From: Rugalucina vietnamica
Lineage: Eukaryota; Mollusca; Bivalvia; Lucinida; Lucinidae
Assembly: GCA_964017185.1 (NCBI GenBank)
Contig: OZ024870.1
Location: 32,821,621-32,885,620 of the forward strand
Reading direction: 5' to 3'
DNA length: 64,000 bases
Each line of letters begins with the position of its first letter. Within the stretch, counting starts at the first letter, position 1. Below are positions 34,066 to 44,790 of this stretch, in pieces. The translations under genes were made by a program, and so were the position numbers. Below the pieces are notes generated by a model. It was not told the origin of the DNA. It saw only the letters and a list, made by a program, of their open reading frames with translations, and searched no databases.

Positions 34066-34720
34066 AAAAGTAAAGTAGCCAACGATCAGGAAATGGCACA
34101 ATCAGAAAGAAATTCCCTCTCCAAAAACCGAGGTGGGAAAAAACTAAATTAACAACCAGGGCCCAGTTGTTCAAAACTAACGACGTCGTTAGTAAACGTT
34201 TTGTTAAAATTTCAAACATTAATATTACAAATACATTGTTATTTTTTGTTGAAAAAATGTGAGAATCCTTTGCACTGCAAAGGATTCTCACATTTTTTCA
34301 ACAAAAAATAACCTCACATTTTTTCAACAAAAAATAACAGTGTATTTGTTACTTTAGCTGATATTTGCTTAACAAATTTATGTCTTAACGACATCGTTAA
34401 GCTAACGATGCTTTGAACAACTGGGTCCTGGTACTTATACCAAGAAAACATATTGTAAGCCGAATGGGCAGCCATTTTCCCAATAGGTGGCCACTCAGCC
34501 ACCCAAACTTAACTAAAAATATGAAAACACACATAAAGTGCTAACAGCACAAAAATTCAACACAAACTTGAAGACATAAAACAATAAGAACCACTACAGA
34601 AGTATCGCCTTGGAACGATCAATAATATAAAATTACTAGCGGGTTTAAAATCGATTTAACATGGCCATAACCTCACCCTCAGCTTCTGCTGAGGCTCTAG
34701 TATACACACAGATAAACAAG
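34066..34720 (-). mobile_element. RT retroelement, 3'-end fragment A, with a MITE inside
   Basis: It matches the 3' region shared by fragments at 35735, 40717, 54075 and 57806: GGCAACGATCAGGAAATGG-like end, CCGAGGTGGGAAAAAACTAA, CAATAGGTGGCCACTCAG, AACATGGCCATAACCTCACC and CTCAGCTTCTGC. A MITE lies at 34158-34428. No coding region remains. Confidence 0.8.
34158..34428 (+). mobile_element. MITE with CCCAGTTGTTC ends and a near-perfect central hairpin
   Basis: The ends are GCCCAGTTGTTCAAAACTAA, then CGACGTCGTTA; reversed from the right, CCCAGTTGTTCAAAGCATCG, then TTAGCTTAACGATGTCGTTA. It interrupts the retroelement sequence AACAACCAGG / TACTTATACC. Its middle contains a 36-bp palindrome (34239-34311) and an extra partial repeat of one arm. 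Confidence 0.85.
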
Positions 34721-35514
34721 CAATAAGGAAATCCATGGTTGATGATAACGTTAGATAAGATTGAGATAACAATTCACAAACATCTACAAATCAAATTACG
34801 ATTAATTTTATAATGATGATTTCTATATTATGGTATTAATCGAAAGTTGGATATTAAAGATTTTTTTTATAAAACAACTGTTGAATGTGATTGCCTGTTG
34901 ATTGATGATGAGCCAAAGGTTGAAAATTATATATTTCTATGTATTGTTATAATGTTTGGATGTTCGACTTTGCGTCTAACAAAGTGTTCTAAGTTTCAGG
35001 TTGTAGAAAGTTGAGATGTGTTCGGAGGGATGACAGTCACTGTACACCCGTAGCAGTAGATGACTAGGGGACGAACATTAATTGTATAATAGCTATCCTG
35101 TACATATAGACAGTTTTAAACTGCTGAAATTAATTATACTTGTCTTTCTGTGAAAAATGAAGCAACAACGGCATTCCAACTTATATTGTGTGTGTTCTTT
35201 ATTTCTCTGAAGAATGGTTATTGAATCAATCACTTTCGCTTGTCAATATATTATGTAAGGCCGTAGAGAAAAGACTATATTTATTTGCGGACGAACGAAT
35301 TGAGGGAAAAAATAAACCATGATAAGAGATATAAAATATAGGTACCAACGTACAACATGCATAGCGAAAAGCAGGGTGAACAGCTGTTAAAGTGATGTGG
35401 TCACAGTGCTAGCTTGGACAGAACAAATAAAATACAGAGGGCTAAGTGAACAGCCAAATGATATTCGAGTGGCCACAAAGTCATACAACAAAAACTCATT
35501 TATTGGAATAACTT
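34721..35514. other. Unique-looking spacer
   Basis: AT-rich sequence; no gene or window-internal repeat seen. The 63-codon frame starting at 35397 runs into the retroelement fragment and is not supported. Confidence 0.4.
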
Positions 35515-35722
35515 GGATAAACATGAACCACAGCAATAGTGCCGCCTTGGAACGGTCAGTTATAAATAACTGGGGGTGGGGGGCTTAAATCGATTTTACA
35601 TGGCCATAACCTCACCCTCAGCTTCTGCAGTGGTTCACAAAATTTAGTTAGTTCTTCGGTCCTTGTGGCGAATCTCTAACTAGTCAATGAATCATCAAGG
35701 ACAAACAAATAAATCATAATAC
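35515..35722 (-). mobile_element. RT retroelement, internal 3'-region fragment B
   Basis: Shares GCCGCCTTGGAACGGTCAGT, TACATGGCCATAACCTCACC, CTCAGCTTCTGCAGTGGTTC and ACTAGTCAATGAATCATCAA with fragment C immediately to its right, in the same orientation. The two copies are therefore adjacent. Confidence 0.75.
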
Positions 35723-35734
35723 CAACTAAAATGA

Positions 35735-36258
35735 AAAGGTAAAAGTAGGCAACGATCATCAGAAAAAGATTCCCACTCCAAAAAACGAGGTGGGAAAAAA
35801 ACTAAATTAACAATCAGGTACTTATACCATGAAAACACATCGTCAGCCGAATGAGCAGCTATTTTCCCAATAGGTGGCCACTCAGTTACCTAAACTTAAC
35901 TAAAAATATGATAACATACATAAGGCGCCAACAGTACAAAACATTTTAAACACCAAGACATAAAACAACAAGAACCACCACAAAGGTATCGCCCTGGAAC
36001 CATCAGTAATATAAAATTACTGGCGGGCTTAAACCGGTTTTACAGGTACCTAACCTCATCCTCAGCTTCTGCAGTGGTTCACAACATTTAGTTAGTTGTT
36101 CGGCCCTCGTGGTGAATCTCTAACTAGTCAATGAATCATCATGGACAAACAAATATATCATGATAAACTCCATGATGAATCAAAAACGAGGACTCACAGA
36201 TTGAGTAAGCTGCCCGACGATGGATATCCCTTGGCGCCCAATAACTTACTCACTCCGG

Positions 36259-36295
<37 letters not shown>

Positions 36296-36870
36296 ACCAG
36301 TTGAACCCTATTGGGCCAATAAATATGAGCTTTGAGTCGGGGCCATCATAGAGTCTGGTGCACGACCCAACGGTGTGTAATTAAAGAAGGCAGCATAGTT
36401 ATCAACCATGACTGGGTTAAAAACTAAGCATGCAGACTGTCGCATAACATTCAAGTTATAACCTATACATTTGTAACGTGTTATGATTTTTCTGAACTGA
36501 AAGGAAAATCATTCCTTTCTTAATGTTTCTTAAATTTGTAAACCAAGTCACCATAAAATTCTGGTTCCGAAAGGCCCTCACGTAAAAGCGTCTTTAACCC
36601 AACATTATATTTGTTAATCAATTCATAGTGTCTTCGATCAAATTTAGAAAATGTTTTTCGAAGTTTATTATACCGAAAGCCCTGTTGGAGAAGTTTGGCC
36701 GTTAAACATTTATTTCGAGCGTTGAAGTCCATAACATGATTGCAGACTCTAACAAACCTAATAAGTTGCGAAATGTATACACCATACGAAGCACGACAAA
36801 GAAAGTCACCATCCAAAAACGGAAAATTTACCATATCAAAATCATCGCGCTTATCATACATTTTAGAAGA
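35735..36870 (-). mobile_element. RT retroelement, 5'-truncated copy C with the end of its protein
   Basis: Minus strand. A coding remnant at 36520-36861 (113 codons) reads YDKRDDFDMVNFPFLDGDFL, ASYGVYISQLIRFVRVCNHV, KCLTAKLLQQGFRYNKLRKT, and ends SEPEFYGDLVYKFKKH. I recall this as the C-terminal end of a reverse-transcriptase protein common in bivalves, corals and amphioxus. The class (Penelope-like or other non-LTR) is not certain. A 3' region of about 780 bases follows, with a poly-A insertion (36261-36294), and ends TTGCCTACTTTTACC. Confidence 0.75.
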
Positions 36871-36929
36871 AACAAATCCATTTGCAACAGAAAGATGTAA
36901 ATCTACAAAATGGGGGCTTCGGTAACTTT

Positions 36930-37680
36930 AAATTATATATTTTGTAGCTTTTTGGTTTTGTTTTCATATCACCAGTACATTTATAGCTCGATTTTTACCT
37001 CAGCCGCGCCAAAAGATCGACGAGGCTATGAAGTAGCACGTGAAAGGTAAATCGGTACGAAATGCCACAGGGTTCGGCTGCACAATAAGTATTTGTACTG
37101 TTACAATCTGAACATCCTTTCACGTGCTACTATGTAGACTCGTCGATCTTTTGACCTGTCTGATACTTATTAATCAACTACGTTGTTTACCGAAGAGATT
37201 TTATTGCCAAAACCCTTTCACAATAGTAGAAAACACTTGCGCCCCGACAGTAATGTATTTCTTTTGAGCATTTCTCTTTAAGAAGCTGGGCGTTATAAAG
37301 GTAAAGCCTGCATGCAGGGACACACTTAACTCATTTAAGCCAGGCATCCTTTTATGCGACTTTAACAAAAACAGAATGGCCTCAGATGGCCGTATATCAA
37401 GAGCGAGAAAATCATACCGTGACGTTGTTTGAAAACCGCGAGAAATAGTCTTTGATGGAGTCTTTTTTCCGCGATTTCGTAAAAGAAATCCGCGCATTTG
37501 AAATATCGTTCCGCGCTTTCGTAAAACGCCGCATCAGATGTGACGCCGCAAAAACGCGCCGTCCCATCTGGGACTATTCTGTTTGCATACAGGATTTTCA
37601 TCGAAAAATGGAATAAAAATTAAGTGCCCCTAAAATGAAAGTGTACACACCAAATTTATAATGTGGCGTTCACATTATGT
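36930..37680 (+). repeat. Composite repeat, copy 1 (foldback part plus hairpin part)
   Basis: The first part is a foldback of about 180 bp with GCCAAAAGATCGACGAGGCT, ATGAAGTAGCACGTGAAAGG and its mirror CCTTTCACGTGCTACTATGT, AGACTCGTCGATCTTTTGAC. The second part runs GAGATTTTATTGCC, ACTTGCGCCCCGACAGTAAT, AAAGCCTGCATGCAGGGACA, to the CAGATGTGACGCCGC hairpin and CATCGAAAAATGGAATAAAA. Similar composites are at 38300-39300 and 42390-42950. ORF translations such as LNELSVSLHAG come from it. Confidence 0.85.
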
Positions 37681-38250
37681 TCCCTGCGTCACGGAAGCCA
37701 CGTTTCAGACCATCGTGGTCAACACGGGATAAACGCGAGGCCATGCAGGAGAACGGTATAGGCAAACGTATCAGGCCGTGATAACCGTGGACGCCGTGAC
37801 ATTTTTTGACTGTTTAAAATTCTGCCACGGCAATCACGGCAGAAATGAGAAACGAAATGGGTCGTGATAAAACGGGCTGAACGTAAAAACATCATGGCAG
37901 TACGTAACAGTACTTGGCGATATATGGAGGCGGTCTCTAGTGCAACGGGAAGTTACAGATCTTCCAAGTTGGACAGCGTTTTTGTCACGGTTGTCTCACG
38001 TCTCGTCCCGTTTCCAACGGAATACTCAACATGTTTTGCTGCGTGAAGTTATCGTGCGTTCCGATCTTTGACGGTGTTGACTCCGGCCTACTACGTATGT
38101 CATGTTTTGTTACGGTTATTACGGCGCGTGAAGCTTACAAATATAAAATGGCATATCATGGGTACAGTTTCCTTCATAGTGGAGCAGTCGCTCTAGTAAA
38201 CAATAGAGACTATACGCTGCACCCATACGCTGCACCATGTCATTGAAGAA
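37671..38250. other. Region rich in CACGG/CCGTG words, possible partial DNA element
   Basis: It starts GTGGCGTTCACATTATG and is then dense in GTCACGG, CCGTGATAACCGTGG, TTGTCACGGTTGTCTCACG and similar words over about 450 bases. The style recalls the CATCG element at 26306, which also starts GGCGT. No matching right-hand inverted end was seen. Confidence 0.45.
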
Positions 38251-38299
38251 GTACTAAAATCTCTCACATTCTTATCAACTTAAATTATGAGCGAATTTC

Positions 38300-39300
38300 C
38301 CTAAGTATTGGTGCAATATTCATGTCATACATTTTAAATATGGACAGCCAGAAAGAGTATATTGTGTTTTGCCTCTTGGTATGACTCTAGATCATAAATT
38401 TTTGTAGCTTTTTGATTTTGTTTTCATATCACCAGTCTACATTTATAGCTCAATTTTACCTCAGACGTGTCAAAAGATCGACAAGCCCATGAAGTAGCAC
38501 GTGAAAGGTAAAGCGGTACGAAATACCGCAGGTTTTGTGTTACACTTCGAATGCACGCACAGTAAGTATTCATACTGTTACAATCTGAATATCCTTTCAC
38601 ATGCTAATATAAGAAGACTCGTCGATCTTTTAACGCGTCTGACACTTATTAATCAACTAGTTTGTTTACCAAAGAGATTTTATAACCAAAACACGGAGAT
38701 CCAATAGAAATACCCTTACACAATAATAGAAAACACTTGCGTCCCGACAGCAATGTATATCTTTTGAGCATTTCTTTTTTAAAAAAGCTGGGTGTTATTA
38801 AGCTAAAGCCTGCATGCAGGGACACACTTAACTCATTTAAGCCTAGTGTCCTTTTTATACGACTTTGGCAAACAGAATAGCCTCACATGGCCGTATATGT
38901 AAAGTGCAAAAATCATACAGTGACGTTGTTTGAAAACTGAGAGAAATAGTCTTTGATAGTCTTTTTTCCGCGATCTCGTAAAAGAAATCTGTGATTTTGA
39001 TATATCGATCCGCGCTTTCGTAAAACGTAACCCAAGATATGACGCCACCAAATGCGCCTTCCCATCTGGGACTATTCTGTTTGCTTACAGGATTTTCATC
39101 GAAAAATGGAATAAAAATTCAAAATTACTCCTGGTGCCCCTAAAATGAATGTGTACATACCCAATTTATAATGATGAGCGAATTTCTCCTAAATACTGGT
39201 GCAATATTGAAGTCAGGAAATTTTAAATATGAACATCCAGAAAGAGTATTTTGTATTTTGCCTCTTAACTCTTGATTATCGATTTTTTGTAGCTTTTTGA
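38300..39300 (+). repeat. Composite repeat, copy 2
   Basis: It begins GGTGCAATATTCATGTCATA, then the foldback part (38459-38645, CAAAAGATCGACAAGCCCAT, mirrored by AAGACTCGTCGATCTTTTAA) and the hairpin part to about 39180. It repeats GGTGCAATATTGAAGTCAGG near 39203. It has the same interior as copy 1 (CATACAGTGACGTTGTTTGA), absent from copy 3. Confidence 0.85.
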
Positions 39301-40716
39301 TTTTGTTTTCATATCACAAGAACATTTTCACAGCTGGGAAACACGTGGTATTGTTTACATACAAACTAATGAATGATTGGGTGACGCACAATAAAGTTCT
39401 GTCAAGAGTTAGATGATAAATTCGAGTTTTCATCTATAACATTTACTCTATTGACTGACAGATAGCAGGCAATGCAGAAATTGAGCATTTATTGAATGAA
39501 AGTAACATCACACTGGTAAACGTAAACGCACTGGCTAAGGCACGAACGTATTGGCTAAGGCAATTTCAACGCTATGGCTAAGAAAGAAAATGGCGGATAG
39601 GGGGACACATGTGCAGGTTTGTTGTTGTTTTACAGCTTCATTTTCCGATTATCAATGATGACAGCTACTGGCTTGGCGGCGCGGGACCCACAAATGAGTC
39701 ACAAACTTACCTTCGATGGCCCGATGTCGCCAGCTGCAGCCAGTAAAAGTGTAACCTCGACAAAGTGGAGACACTGAACCACGAAATCTCATGATTTTTC
39801 ATGAAATACTGTTTTTCTATGATATCGTACGCTGTCTTGTTGTTTATACATACGCAAATGATAAATCGGACGCCTTTGAGCACGATTCATGAAAAAAGTG
39901 AAATTGAAGGGCCCCCAGCTTGTGACAATACTTGAAGTTTCATTACAACGCTATTGGCTAAGGAACTGGAAACAACGTATCGGCTAAGACCCCAGAGTTT
40001 CTCGGAGGGAAAATGTTATGAAATGGTCGTAAGACTCGTAAGTGTATTTCTTAAAGTAGGTTTAAACAAATATCGTATATATGCAACTATCAATGTTTTT
40101 CTTCGAGGTCGTGCTTACAGGGGGTAATAGACAACAATTTTATCCAAATCCCTGGGAATTGGAGTACCGTGACCCAGGGATGGTAAATTAGATGCTCTAC
40201 TAAGAAATTGTACATGAAAATATACAGCGAAATTGATGACCTACCAGGGGATTAAGGACATCACAATGCGATAAATGATTGGGGAATCAGACCCCTTTTT
40301 TCAAAATTGTGTAATTCCCACTGGAAATCTCGCCGCCCCCTCCCCTCTCGGAGAAAACATCCGTCGCAAACAGTGGCAGTGATTTACCGTTATTGGCGTA
40401 AAGATGCTAAAACAGGAGGAGCAGGGAATAGTGATCATTTACTATTTAATGCACGTCCAACACATCTAGTCAGATAAGCATAAACTCAGTATGTGACAAC
40501 AATACATATTATCTAAAAGACCTACACTTTCTTTGGAAAGCTCACTCCTTCTTGGACGAGCCGAGAGTGGAGGGGGCGGCAGGATTTCCAGTGGGAATTA
40601 AACAATTTTGAAAAAAAGGGGTCTAATTCCCCAATCATTGATCGCATTGTGATGTCCTTAATCCCCTGGTGAGTCATCAATTTCGCTGTATGTTTACATG
40701 TTCAATTTTCAAGTAA

Positions 40717-41032
40717 AAAGGTACAAGTAGGCAAAGATCAGGAAAAGGCGCTATCAGAAAAAAGATTCCCACTCCAAAAACCGAATTGGGAAAAAACCAA
40801 ACTAACAATAAGGCACTTATACCATGAAACATATCGTAAGCCGAATGAGCAGCTATTTTCCCAATAGGTGGCCACTCAAGTTACCTTAACTTAACTAAAA
40901 GTATGAAAACACACACAAGGCGCCAACAGCACACAAAAAAATTTAAACTCCAAGACATAAAACAAAAAGAACCACCACAGAAGTATCGCCTTGGAACGAT
41001 CAGTAACACAAAGTTACTGGCTTTACAGGCGT
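40717..41032 (-). mobile_element. RT retroelement, 3'-end fragment D, in the right arm of the foldback
   Basis: It runs from AAGGTACAAGTAGGCAAAGA through CCAATAGGTGGCCACTCAAG to CAGTAACACAAAGTTACTGG, all matching fragments C, E and F. It is absent from the left arm, so it post-dates the foldback. Confidence 0.88.
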
Positions 41033-41314
41033 CTAATTTACCATCCCTGGGTCATGGTAATCTGTCTAATTCCCAGTGATTGGAATAAATTTGTTGTCTA
41101 TTTCCCCCTGTAAGCACCCCCTCGAAGAAAAACATTGATAGGTGCATATATACGATGTTTTTTTTTTCTTTGGTGCATATATACGATTTTTTTTTTTTTT
41201 TTTTTTTTTTAATTTCACTAACGAAGCTCTAAACCATGTTTGAACAATAATTTAGACCTCAAAGCCTACTTTAAGAAATACACTTGTAAACGAGTCTTAC
41301 GACCATATTATAAC

Positions 41315-41595
41315 ATTTAGGCGGCCCCCGTGGACGAGCGGTTAAGAGCGCTGTTTCTTAAATCACTCGATCATCTCACCGCTGTGTCTGGTGTGGGTTC
41401 GAGCCCCGCTCTGGCCACATGTGAGACAAGCCAAGTTCTGCTTGCGGGTGTGTCAGGTGGTTTTTCTCGGGGTTCTCCCGTTTTCGCCCCACCTACTGAT
41501 TGGCCCGTCTCATATGAGCTGAAATAATCTTGAAAGGGGCGTAAAACTGAATTAAAAAAAAAAATAAAAAAAAAAATAAATAAAAAAAAATTTTC
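41315..41595 (+). mobile_element. tRNA-derived SINE in the right arm of the foldback
   Basis: The head GGCCCCCGTGGACGAGCGGT, then TAAGAGCGCTG, resembles a tRNA with box A, and GTGGGTTCGAGCCCCGCT carries box B (GGTTCGAGCCC). A tRNA-unrelated body follows (TGCTTGCGGGTGTGTCAGGT, CTACTGATTGGCCCGTCTCA), then an A/T-rich tail. The uninterrupted left arm of the foldback gives the empty site (TAACATTTTCCC, reversed). A deleted relative is at 30080-30178. Confidence 0.9.
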
Positions 41596-42389
41596 CCTAC
41601 AAGAAACTCTGGGGTCTTAGCCACTTCGTTGTTTCCAGAGCCTTAGCCAATAGCGTTGTAATGAATCTTCAAGTATTGTCACAAGCTGGGGGCCCTTCAA
41701 TTTCACTTTTTTCGTGAATCGTGTTCAAAGGCGTCCGATTTATCATTTGCGTATGTATAAACTGCAAGACAGCGTACGATATCATAGAAAAACAGTATTT
41801 CATGAAAAATCATGAGATTTCGTGGTTCAGTGTCTCCCCTTTGTCGAGGTTGCACTTTTACTGGCTGCAGCTGGCGACATCGGACCATCGAACGTAAGTT
41901 TGTGACTCATTTGTGGGTCCCGCGCCGCCAAGCCAGTAGCTTGCATCATTGATAATCGAAAAATGAAGCTGTAAAACAACAACAAAGCTGCACATGTGTC
42001 TCCCTATCCGCCATTTTCTTTCTTAGCCATTGCGTTGAAATTGCCTTAGCCTATGCGTTCGTGCCTTAGCCACTGCGTTTACGTTTACCAGTGTGAACAT
42101 AAGGAATCCAGGTTATTTCGTTTTCGCAAACACTTCCGCCCCATGATTATATAGTACTTCCAATACAGTAACATTGAAGTGTTTGCGAAAACGAAATGAC
42201 CGTGATTTCTTATTTTACTTTCTTTCAATAAATGTTCAATTTCTGTATTGACTGCACCTATCTATCCGTCAGTAGAAGAAACGCTGTAGGACAAAACTCG
42301 AAAATCTAACCTCAACTACGTTCTTATTGTAGTGTGTGTTACCTGATCATTTATCCGTTTGTATATAAACAACACCACGTGATTGTCAG

Positions 42390-42630
42390 TAGTGATTTTA
42401 TAGCTCGATTTTAACCTCAGACGCGTCAAAAGATTGACGTGCCCATGAAGTAGCACGTGAAAGGTAAATCAGTACGAAATGCCGCAGGTTTTGTGTTACA
42501 TTTCGGTTGCACGCACAGTGAGTAAGAGATTTTATAGCCAGAACACGGAGATCCAATAGAAATACCCTTACACAATAGTAGAAAACACTTGCGCCCCGAC
42601 AGCAAAGTATATTTTTTTAGCATTTCTCTT

Positions 42631-42684
<54 letters not shown>

Positions 42685-42955
42685 GTGTAATAGAGCTAAA
42701 GCCTGCTCTTGCAGGGACACACTTAACTCATTTAAGCCTGGCGTCCATTTTATGCGACTTTGACAAACGGAATAGCCCCAGATGCCCCCGGGACGCCGCA
42801 AAACGCGCCGTCCCATCTTGGACTATTCTGTTTGCTTACACGATTTTCATCAAAAAATGAAATAAAATTCAAAATCACTCCTGGTCCCCTAAACGAAAGT
42901 GTACAACCCAACTTATAATGATGAGCGAATCCATTCGTCAAATATCGGTTAAATT
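42390..42955 (+). repeat. Composite repeat, copy 3, without the inner insertion
   Basis: It has a half foldback (GTCAAAAGATTGACGTGCCC, GTAGCACGTGAAAGG) followed by the hairpin part with an intact GACAAACGGAATAGCCCCAG, GACGCCGCAAAACGC, CTATTCTGTTTGCTTACACG order. A 49-base poly-A block (42632-42680) sits inside. It shows the state before the extra DNA seen in copies 1 and 2. Confidence 0.8.
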
Positions 42956-42992
42956 AAAGATCAACAAATTGACTATTGTAACATAAAATTTT

Positions 42993-43089
42993 GAGCCTTC
43001 GCGCGAGAAAAACTGTGCAGTTACTGCACTGTTGATCTGCGCCTTTGGTTTCGCATATGCAGATTGTTGTTTTCCTGAAGCATTGGCTC
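42993..43089 (+). mobile_element. Palindrome-bearing MITE, short deleted copy 5
   Basis: 97 bp with GAGCCTTCGCGCGAGAAAAA, GTTGATCTGCGCCTTTGGTT, TCGCATATGC and TTGGCTC. Most of the interior is lost. Confidence 0.65.
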
Positions 43090-43274
43090 ATTAATCAAAC
43101 GCAGCTATAATCCAATTTTGTAAACATGTCATGTTTTTGTACTTTTAAATATCGACCAATCCACGAAAACGGGCGTGCAGGTCAACAAGCGAAAACAGAC
43201 GATTGACAGCGGAGATTTTCGTTCAAGTCCGTTATGAGGTGAAGTGCGTATTAAAACATGTGCAATTTCTTAGC

Positions 43275-43370
43275 TGGTTCGTAGCTGAAAACTAGTCTAG
43301 TGGTAACGTGTCCGTCCTCCAATAAACACATCTTTTAATGAGGTGGATGTTCGAAACCTACGTTTTTTTT
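43275..43370 (+). mobile_element. Possible degenerate tRNA-derived SINE head
   Basis: TAGTCTAGTGGTAACGTGTC, then CGTCCTCC, and about 50 bases later GATGTTCGAAACCTAC fit box A and box B of a tRNA-derived SINE, followed by a T-rich stretch. No body shared with the SINE at 41315. Confidence 0.4.
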
Positions 43371-43624
43371 TTTTTTTTGTTTTTTTTTTTTTTGTTTCAT
43401 TTGTTAAGTAGACTTCTTGATTTTTATATAGATACCGTGCAATATAGGTAAATTATTATTAAAAATACAGTTAATTCCATATAATAACACGAATGGTGGG
43501 TGTATGTATGTGTACATGACACATGTAGGCCTCGTACATGCAGGTTGCACATGCACTAAGTAACATATAAAGAATTGATGCCCAGACGTGGAGTGATTGC
43601 TGCTGTCACGTTCAAGCCAAGGAA

Positions 43625-43815
43625 AGCGAGTAGTGGAAGACTGACATCGCCGTTGAAGACGAAATCGAGCAGATAATAATACAGATCGACCCAGACACGG
43701 ACGTCAGCTCAGACGAGGAATACAATGTTGTCGAGGATACAGCGGACATGAACGCTGAAATTCGGCAAGAGGAGAAACCACTGACACCGCCGGAGAGGAG
43801 GGCGAGACCATAGAA
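43625..43815 (+). pseudogene. Short acidic coding-like remnant, origin unknown
   Basis: One frame reads WKTDIAVEDEIEQIIIQIDP, DTDVSSDEEYNVVEDTADMN, AEIRQEEKPLTPPERRARP, then stop. There is no ATG at a sensible place and no recognised domain. Acid-rich N-terminal stretches like this occur in several transposase families, but that is only a guess. Confidence 0.25.
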
Positions 43816-43929
43816 ACAGCGGGGGAAAAGGGCGAGACAACGGAGACAGCCGATGGAATTTTTCAATTTGCCGTGATAGCCATATGTTCTGTACATTGTA
43901 ACATTATAGAAAATTTGAGGGCCCCCGCC

Positions 43930-44320
43930 CATTGGGGCCTAAAGAAATACATGGGCTGCTTGTATCTCCAGGCAAAGCTTCTTTGCTACTGACTGACCAT
44001 CTGATTACTGGTTATCCGCTCTGGTCTGAGCTTGCCCAGGAAAAGTCGTTTCAAGTCAAACCTTCCATACCTATAAGCCTTTTTGGCTTGGTTGGATGGA
44101 TATTTCAAGCACTTGTTGGATGTCATGACATCCTCATTTTGGGTAAAAGTCCCATAATGTGGAGGCAACGTCCTGAAATGACCTTGGCTGTTGACTGGGA
44201 CGTAAAGCATTAATTCAAACAAATTCAAACAAAAGAAAATTTGAACTAAATCATTCACACATATACAGACAAAATGTTTTAAATAAGTACATGTAATAAT
44301 AAGAGGGAAATAATTTGAAA
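43930..44320. other. Spacer with no recognised gene
   Basis: The 93-codon frame at 43932-44213 (LLTDHLITGYPLWSELAQEK) has fairly balanced composition but no ATG context, domain or splice signals that I can support. Confidence 0.3.
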
Positions 44321-44324
44321 CACA

Positions 44325-44410
<86 letters not shown>

Positions 44411-44480
44411 AACAAAACAAAAAAAAAAACAGCAGCAACAACAACAGACAAACAAAAAAAAAAAAAAAAAAAAAAAAACG
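44321..44480 (+). repeat. Microsatellite block (CA)n (GA)n poly-A
   Basis: CA repeats at about 44323-44368, GA repeats to about 44409, then an A-rich run to 44478. Several long ORFs on both strands here are low-complexity artefacts. Confidence 0.97.
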
Positions 44481-44519
44481 GGGTTCAAACGCACACACCA
44501 AAATGTGTATTTTGTTCTT

Positions 44520-44790
44520 TGAGGGAACAGTGATACATAATCGTACCCTCACGGCTATATCTCTACCACGTATTGATAATAGAATCTAAACAAATTTAAC
44601 ATAATAGAGAAAACTCTCGGATTCTCCGGAAAACTCTCGGATTATCCGAAATAAGGCGTACACTTTCCGAATTGCTATTTTTAACATGTTTACCTATTTC
44701 AACGGTTCAAATGGAATGTGCGACCTATTGACATGACAATCAACATTGCGCGGATTATACCTGAGAAATGAAATTGGCGTTTATGTAATG
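44520..44790 (+). repeat. Dispersed repeat, pair with 61260-61490
   Basis: Shares AACTCTCGGATTATCCG-like, GGAATGTGCGACCTATTGAC and ATGACAATCAACATTG with 61370-61480 in the same order. The family is unknown. Confidence 0.6.

Larger units (their letters stand above)
39340..42392. mobile_element. Giant foldback element, 3 kb, arms of about 1 kb, with two later insertions
   Basis: Nearly the whole left arm (39340-40340) is mirrored in 40555-42392. Examples: GGCTAAGGCACGAACGTATT against CTATGCGTTCGTGCCTTAGC; TGGCGGCGCGGGACCCACAA against TTGTGGGTCCCGCGCCGCCA; TCATGATTTTTCATGAAATA against ATTTCATGAAAAATCATGAG; CAGGGGATTAAGGACATCAC against GTGATGTCCTTAATCCCCTG. The centre is near 40440. The right arm carries a retroelement tail (40717-41032) and a SINE (41315-41590) that the left arm lacks. 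No coding sequence recognised; superfamily unknown. Confidence 0.9.

Noticed and set aside
37201-37601. ORFs containing LNELSVSLHAG and FLKRNAQ
   Set aside because: The same peptides arise from each composite-repeat copy (36930, 38300, 42390), so they are repeat translation.
41321-41420. A tRNA gene
   Set aside because: Box A and box B are present, but the acceptor stem does not close, the spacing is off, and a SINE body and A/T-rich tail follow. A deleted copy elsewhere confirms a SINE.
43986-44552. 188-codon minus-strand ORF, the longest in the window
   Set aside because: Most of it is (GA)n, (CA)n and poly-A translation (SLSLSL, CVCVCV, FFFF).
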